Shown piece after piece: positions 57,841 to 64,000 of a DNA stretch of 64,000 nt. Within the stretch, counting starts at the first letter, position 1; each line of letters begins with the position of its first letter. Location: contig JABTTQ020002621.1 in NCBI GenBank assembly GCA_016081115.2, positions 62,001 through 126,000 of the forward strand, in the 5' to 3' direction. The notes beneath the pieces are model-generated. The model saw only the letters and a program-made list of their open reading frames with translations, did not search any database and was not told the DNA's origin. The translations under genes and the position numbers were made by a program. Origin of the DNA: Rehmannia glutinosa. Its lineage: Eukaryota > Streptophyta > Magnoliopsida > Lamiales > Orobanchaceae.

Positions 57841-58247
57841 GGTGCGATTGGATATGCTTTCTTTTTGAATTTTTCTTTTGCTAGAGAATAGTGGTAAAAA
57901 AAAAATTTGGAAGAAAAATATAAATTTTGAGATTGTGATTGAATGTGACATGAAGAATAATGATGAAAGTTGATTTGATTTATAAATAGTATAATAATGA
58001 TTGGATATGACTGATATTTGAAAATTTGTGAGTGAGTGAATAATGAAATTTGTGGGAGAATGTGTAATAATGATTAGTATTTTGTGTAAAAATATGTAGT
58101 TGTGATTGGTAAGAGAAAAAATTGAGAAAAAATGAAAGTGAGGGAATAATATATTTTCTGAAAATTTTCATAAATATTTATATGTTCGGTTAAAGAAAAA
58201 ATTCCAGCGGGACTAAAAGTGAAATATTTCCATATCCAATAGCAGCT
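57841..58247. mobile_element. Tourist-type MITE, GGTGCGATTGG family (tandem copy 2)
   Basis: Begins GGTGCGATTGGATATGC, ends CATATCCAATAGCAGC, and is followed by TTA (58248-58250). It is closer to the copy at 47062-47470 than to its neighbour. Confidence 0.82.
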
Positions 58248-58574
58248 TTAGTCACCCCTTTTTGAAACTTTGTCTCAAATGAATAAAAATATGTTGCAAT
58301 TGTTTTATTTTTTTTTGTAAATCATTGTTTGAGGGGAAATGGTAATTGATGTAAAGGTGGTTGTTGTGGTAGTTGACGACGAGAAGGAGATTGGAGAAAT
58401 GAAGGTGGAATTGTGTGATAAAAATTTAATGTATATTGAGAGAGGAAATAATAATTTGGATTTTGGGATGAAGTTGTTATATTTTCAAGTAGAAATTACA
58501 AGAATATTAAATAGGGAATGCCTTCTAAAATGACTTAGAAATCTATTAAATACATAGAAAGTCGCCCATAATAT

Positions 58575-58822
58575 TAGAGCTGACAAAAAATGGGGCCGAA
58601 ATGCTAATACCTAAAATCGGGCTAGTAGGGCCGGCCTGAAAATCTCTCATACCGTTAATTTCCTCGGCCTAATCCAACCAAAAACACATTCTTACACATC
58701 AAATGAGTCGGGCCGCTCGGGCCAGGCCAAAGTAAGTCCGGAATGGAAAAATATAGCCAAACCCAACCCAATCATAGACTGGTCAATTCGGCCACGGGCC
58801 GATCCGAAAATTGCCAACTCTA
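58575..58822. mobile_element. hAT-type MITE
   Basis: 248 bp, ends TAGAGCTGACAAAA and AAATTGCCAACTCTA, flanked by CATAATAT and CATTATGT (6 of 8 match). Rich in GGGCC/GGCCC. Confidence 0.82.
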
Positions 58823-60062
58823 CATTATGTGAATAGGAAAAGTTCAAAATTGTCCATATTAACGCAAAATGTTAATCCAAAAATAAAGAATCAAAATCCA
58901 TTTGACTCCCGTAAAAGGGTCCCTAATTGACTGCGTCAGCAAAGGTAAGTCAACTCTTTTTCCTTCTTATATGCCTCAAGCGCAGTCAAACATTCCCGAT
59001 CAGATATACGCCTCAAGCGCAGTCAAACATTCCCAACCATACTCCATTGAATGGGCTACACAAAGATCACGGTGCGAAATCTAGACCGTAGATCCTGTTC
59101 GTGGACCCCACATGGATAAACCTTAATAAATGAGGCCAAAAAAAAAAATTGTCTGTTACGTTCGAGCTGGTTTGTTGGACGTTGGTTGTTGATCTTTGGT
59201 TCCCATAAATGCCCCTGGGTTTGCCGAATTATAACAGAAATTACATTCAGAATTTTAACCCCACTGCTTTTTTGTATATTTCGAAATATCAAATCCTTTG
59301 TGATTTATGTCTATTTTTCTTTTAATATTTCGTTATATGAATCGGACATTTTGGAGAACAATATCTTATTTTATGCAATCTAAATTTTGATTCTTCTTGT
59401 TATAATTTGGTAAAAACTTGTATAAAACCATCTCTAATACTTCAATTCATAAAAACTCATATTCTTTTTTGTGTTCTTTAAGATTAGTCTCATCAATTTT
59501 TTTTTCTAGGTAATTGTTTTTAAAAAAAAATTATTTAATTTTTATATGGTTTTTCTTTGGATTTTTAATTTGGTCCACTCTAATTTCGTAAATCGGCCCA
59601 CCCCATTTAATTTCTCGGGCTATTTATTGAGTCTCATGAATTTAAGTCCATGAGACGGTGATCACTACGTATAATTTTAATAATTATTTTTAAGAAGAAG
59701 ACAATATTTTCATAAATGTACGTAGTGAAGGTTTGTGATCGAGAAGGTGAAATAAGGTGTGTTTCCATCCTAACTAGTCGAAACACAATAATGGTAGAAC
59801 ATTTTAAGTGGAAGTATCATTGTTTAAAAATTCTCGCCTAACTCCGATTAGTCTCCATTTAGGTGTTAGACTCTTTTATCGCTCTTGTCTACATCGTTTT
59901 TCTTTCGATTAGGCGCCGCCTAACCCCTTCCAGTCCTATCTAACCCCACCTACTTTTCGCAGCTCTAGACCCCAAAGATGATGCCCGACTAACGCCTAAT
60001 GCTTTTTAAAATCTCGAGAAACACAACTTGAAATTGCGCATAGAAAAAGCGATTCCATTGCA
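58823..60062. other. Intergenic with small repeats
   Basis: No gene seen. CCTCAAGCGCAGTCAAACAT followed by TCCC is repeated at about 58976 and 59012. A GAGTCTCATGAATTTAAGTC / CATGAGACGG palindromic scrap near 59630-59660 resembles the ends of the Mutator MITE at 13490. Confidence 0.5.
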
Positions 60063-60070
60063 AATACAAC

Positions 60071-60713
60071 TAGGGGTGTCAATTTGGGTTGGGTCCGGTT
60101 CGTGGGTCCGGTTCGCAGGTTCGCGTGTCGAAGCAATTGAGGCCGGACCCGACTGCTTAATTATTCGTGTCGAGAATCTTGAACCCGACCCGACTGTTTA
60201 TTTCACAAAGTAACCCGGACCACCCACTTGACCTGCGTCTAATAAAAATATTTTAATATATATTTAATATTTTTAATGAATAGATTTTTTTTAATCATGC
60301 ACTATTCGATCAATAAAAATATTACAATTGACAACATACAAAAAGAAATGACATAATTGCATAAATAACATAACATACTAATCATCTTTTGAGGACAATA
60401 TTCAAAAAGATATGCATAATAATAACAAATACATAATTAATGAGGTTTTATCATTTGAGTTTTAAAGATATTTCTTGTTTGTTGTTTTTTTCTTACAATT
60501 AATTATTTACTTAATTTTTTTTTAAATTCACAAACCGGTTAGACGGGTTAAACGGGTCATAGTAGGTTGACCGGACCCAACCTGTTTAATTGGCGGAGTT
60601 AGTCGGGTCCGACCCAATTTCGACCCGGACCACGAAGCCTCGAACCCATACCCATTAATTTTGTGTTAGATTCGTGTCGGGTTTGCGTGTCGGGTCCTAA
60701 ATTGACACCCCTA
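60071..60713. mobile_element. hAT-type MITE (copy 2 of a pair)
   Basis: 643 bp with a perfect 8-bp TSD, AATACAAC (60063-60070 and 60714-60721). Ends TAGGGGTGTCAATTTGGG and AATTGACACCCCTA. Same family and nearly the same length as 20968-21614. Confidence 0.94.
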
Positions 60714-60721
60714 AATACAAC

Positions 60722-61228
60722 TCATTTGGGAGGGCAAATCGTTCAAAATGAAATAAGAGATGAAACACGTGTTAATCAATAATGCGGTGAAATATGAAAT
60801 AAAACACGATTTTGAAATAGAAGATCACTTCCGTGTAAATTTAGTTATAGTTAACTAAAGCCACTACAGTAAATTAATTTGTTTTTCTTCCAAAGAAGCG
60901 ATATTATATCGTAAATCAAACTGTTCATGATTTACTAATTCGTTCAATACGTTCATTAATAACCAACAAATTACAATGAACGATAAAATAACAAGCTAAT
61001 AATACAAATGAACTATTATGTTAATGTTTTATATTGTCGTTGGCGAATACTTGAAACTTATTGATATAAATCAATTATGTAATTTGAACCTTAAAACTGA
61101 ATTAATCCTAAGTTTCTAATTTAAAACTCAAACTTATAATTTGTAGTTTTGTCTTTGTACCTTTTCGGTATTAGTTATAGTTATTTTCCTTCTCAATGAG
61201 AAGTATTTTTTGTCTTTTACATAAATAA
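60722..61228. other. Intergenic, no gene seen
   Basis: AT-rich, nothing recognised. Confidence 0.4.
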
Positions 61229-61344
61229 ATCAATAAACACAAAAACTCCTGTCAGACCGTCTAACGTGTCTGACCTGTTAGACGGATCGACCCGCAGATC
61301 CGGTGGCATTTCCGTAATAGCAGTGGTGTTTTATTAGTTTTCAG

Positions 61345-62060
61345 GAACCACCGGTATTAACAGTCTTTCTGAAAAGTATTAGCCGTCCTTCTAAAAAGTA
61401 TTAGTAGTTCTTCTGAAATGTATTAGTAGTTCTCTGAAGAGTATTTTAGTGTTTCTCTTGAATATACTCCCAAAATGTATTAGCAGTCCCTCAAAAAAGT
61501 ATTAGTAGTTCCTCGAAAAAGTATTAGTAGTTCCCTGGATAGTATTTTAGTAGTTTCCCTGAATATAATTAAATTTTTCTCCTAAAATGTATTAACAGTC
61601 CATCTGAAAAGTATTAGCCGTCCTTCTAAAAAGTATTAGCAGTTCTTTTGAAATGTATTAGTAGTTTCCCTAAATATAATTAAATTTTTCTCCTGAAATG
61701 TATTTAACAGTCCATCTGAAAAGTATTAGCCGTCCTTCTAAAAAGTATTAGCAGTTCTTCTAAAATGTATAGTTCCCTGAAGAGTATTTTAGTATTTCTC
61801 ATGAATATACTCCCAAAATGTATTAACAAATCCCCTAAAAAAAAAAGTATTAGTAGTTGCTCGAAAAAGTATTAGTAGTTCCCTGGAGAGTATTTTAGTA
61901 GTTTCCCTGAATATAATTAAATTTTTCTCTCGAAATATATTAGCAGTTCCTCGGAAAAGTATTAGTAATTTCCTGGAGAGTATTTTAGTAGTGCTCCTGC
62001 AAAGTATTAGTTTTTCTTATAAAATGTATTAATATTTCTCCATCAAAGTATTAGCTGATA
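61345..62060. repeat. 22-bp degenerate minisatellite
   Basis: About thirty units of the GAAAAGTATTAGTAGTTCTT type, as at 16330-17250. Confidence 0.9.
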
Positions 62061-62149
62061 CTAATACTTGTATCATTTAGTGCTTCGTCTCCAAATACGT
62101 TGCTACTGCAATATTCATTCTTCAGATCACCTGAAGAAAAAATAAAGCA

Positions 62150-62600
62150 AATCGTCAACTTATTCCCTAAACTGCCACCCCTTGAACTCTTCTCCACCAA
62201 TTCTTGGACCGAAAATCCTTTCGATTGAAAATCTGGATCATCTGATTCATGGGCATTGTGGGCTTGGGGATGTTTCCTTCCACATCTGAGGCCCAAAATG
62301 TCCTTTCCACGTCTGATTCATGGATCTTCTCCACCATTTTCACGTCTTATTCAACCGAAAATCCTTTCGATTGGAAAATTCCGGGTAACCACGCCGGATT
62401 CGCCGATGGAGGCATCGCGCCCACCGACGAAGCGATCGTGGAAGAAGAGGCGGAGGGCAACGACAATGCGGTGGTGGGGGCGAGATTTGTTTGTTGGTGG
62501 TGGTGTCCTCCACGATCTTGGTTGAGGAAGAGTGCGATGAGTGTGAGCGGCAGAAGCAACAACGCCGTTTTTATTTTTCGTGGATCCGGTCGGTGCGAGA
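62150..62600. other. Probable captured gene fragment, unidentified
   Basis: GC-rich island within an AT-rich element, at the same place where the sister element holds an AP2/ERF fragment. Plus-strand frames stay open over 60-125 codons (for example 62249-62626). None gives a domain I recognise, and several frames are open because of base composition. A block, CCGAAAATCCTTTCGATTG, occurs twice (about 62209 and 62360), hinting at an internal duplication. Confidence 0.5.
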
Positions 62601-62676
62601 TGTGTAAGATATTTAAACCCGTCTAACGAATCTAGATCCGTTAGACAGTCTGACAGAAAACTAGCTCATCAATAAA

Positions 62677-64000
62677 AAATGAAACGACATACATTGTGAT
62701 CTTGTGTTCATGTCCTTGTCATGAAGAATGTTGTCCAACCACCTATATGGATTTATCCCCTCAACTTACTCAAACTCACTGGCTTCTCCTGAGTCCAACC
62801 ATAATGAAAAATAAGAAAACCACATTTCTACCTTTATTTATTGTTTAATGCTTTCCACATTATATATTGTCAAATAAATAACAATAATAGTTGTGAAATT
62901 AGCCCATATATAACGCCCTTTCAAAAACTAGTGGAATTTTACATTATGCTTGAGATTTTGAATTATCAACAGATTTGTCTAAGTTAAAATCGATTGTTAC
63001 TGATGTTTCATAATAACATAAATCTGATAGTAACAAAATATACAAATAAATTTACACTTTTTTTTATTGAAGTTTTAGTTTTTTTATACATTTTCCCCCA
63101 TTAATTATTTGTCAACTAAAACATGGATAGAATTTGTTCGCCTTTCAATAGTATGTAATATAGTTTTTTAAATTAATGATCGATTCCAAAAATTACTCCG
63201 CTCCTCCGGATTCATACTCCGATGAACTCCTTCGTTGACTGCAAAGGGGGCCGAAGGGTTTCTCCCGTGCCCTCTCCGACGCTCAAGTCATAACTCTATC
63301 GAAAGAGAATAATTAAATAATTCATGTGTAGAGGTAATGTAGAAGAGAAGATGATAGAATACTCCTTTATATAAGATTCTACCAAGTAGAACCCTAATAG
63401 AGTCCATATTCGCATTTGAGCCCATTTCTAATATTGAAGCCCAAATTCTATTGATCTCGATTCAATAGGGCCAATTTAGGCCGTATCAATTAGTCCCCCA
63501 CTCTTGTTGTTCACAAAGTGAATTGCAACAATAGAATTGTTCTCATAGCATATTTTAATAAGTGTTCAAAATCACCATCTAGCTCAGTTTTTCACGTTGT
63601 GGCTACAGTAGGTCTTCTGACCTCACTAACCCAGCTCTCATGCTGTATCAAAACTAGACAAGCTTTATAGATCAATCGAGTATATATAGGAGATCATGGG
63701 TTGGCAAGTCCACCAAATCTGAAGACTGATAAATAATTTGTACTAATCAAGTTCATAAAAGATTGTGCTCACAATAATTGAACTATTCAAGAAATTCAAG
63801 TTGTAATGTGGCTAATAAATATTTTAAGTTATATATAATCACCAAATGTGTCAACAAATCAAGGCATCATCAAAGGACTCACAAACAATAACTACTAATA
63901 ATGCTTAATTTATCGAGAAATCCGACCCATCAATGGGTTAATGTTAAATCATAATCAATAAACCCTCTAGAAAAATTAATGTATAATCGATGTTGTTATA
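62677..64000. other. Intergenic, possible LTR scrap
   Basis: No gene seen. 63190-63500 has CTCCGACGCTCAAGTCA and GCCCATTTC/GGGCCAATTT text of LTR character (see also 33890-34110), followed by TTAGTCCCCCACTCTTGTTG. No ends were found, and the element may extend beyond the window. Confidence 0.4.

Larger units (their letters stand above)
61238..62667. mobile_element. Mutator-like element with GC-rich cargo
   Basis: 1430 bp with a perfect 9-bp TSD, ATCAATAAA (61229-61237 and 62668-62676). The left end CTCCTGTCAGACCGTCTAAC is identical to that of 16229-18000. The right end inverted is TTCTGTCAGACTGTCTAACG. The interior has the same 22-bp minisatellite (61345-62060) followed by a GC-rich segment (about 62150-62600) different from the AP2 cargo of the other copy. 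Confidence 0.9.

Noticed and set aside
62249..62626. 125-codon open frame as a gene
   Set aside because: It overlaps other open frames on both strands in captured GC-rich DNA; no start context, domain or conservation can be shown.

Overview
This window is from a plant nuclear genome, very probably a eudicot. The DNA is AT-rich and gene-poor. It has GT-AG introns, Ty1/copia retrotransposons with an initiator-tRNA-Met primer site, many hAT, PIF/Harbinger (Tourist) and Mutator MITEs, and two plant-type host genes. I see no rRNA, tRNA, CRISPR array or bacterial operon. Most of the window is a nest of transposable elements, many of which can be delimited to the base by terminal motifs and target-site duplications (TSDs).

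Layout. At 1.7-10.9 kb lies a near-complete Ty1/copia element with two 209-bp LTRs and TSD GAATG. It is interrupted in its reverse transcriptase region by a 4.26-kb non-coding unit that looks like a very long solo LTR. At 11.2-13.1 kb is a small KIN/LEA-like stress protein gene whose first intron holds a Tourist MITE. From 13.5 to 21.6 kb come a Mutator MITE, several hAT MITEs, and a Tourist MITE split by a Mutator-like element that carries a degenerate AP2/ERF fragment. At 22.6-24.0 kb (minus strand) is an intact two-exon gene for a plant coiled-coil protein. At 25.3-28.1 kb is an LTR-like unit cutting a decayed minus-strand copia gag-protease-integrase. At 30.1-31.1 kb is a retroposon with 17-bp TSDs. 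At 31.4-37 kb are hAT MITEs and two solo LTRs of one family, one of them inside an AT-rich Mutator-like element.

The most interesting block is about 37.2-54.2 kb. It is a decayed autonomous Mutator-like element with a MURA-type transposase on the plus strand and a Ulp1-like cysteine protease gene with a DUF1985-like N-terminal part on the minus strand. The protease gene has been split by a 4.3-kb solo LTR (in an intron), a Tourist MITE and a 3.16-kb Tip100-like hAT transposon (in an exon). A palindromic motif, CGACYNNGGTCG, recurs only in the non-coding parts of this block.

From 54.2 to 64 kb come more hAT MITEs, a gypsy-type LTR with a polypurine tract, two Tourist MITEs in tandem, and a second Mutator-like element (61.2-62.7 kb). 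This last element shares termini and a 22-bp minisatellite with the AP2-carrying one but holds different GC-rich cargo.

Only two loci look like host genes: the KIN/LEA-like gene, whose first exon has a frame problem, and the coiled-coil gene, which is intact. All transposon genes carry stops or frameshifts. Assignments rest on reading motifs and repeats by eye; no database search was run.
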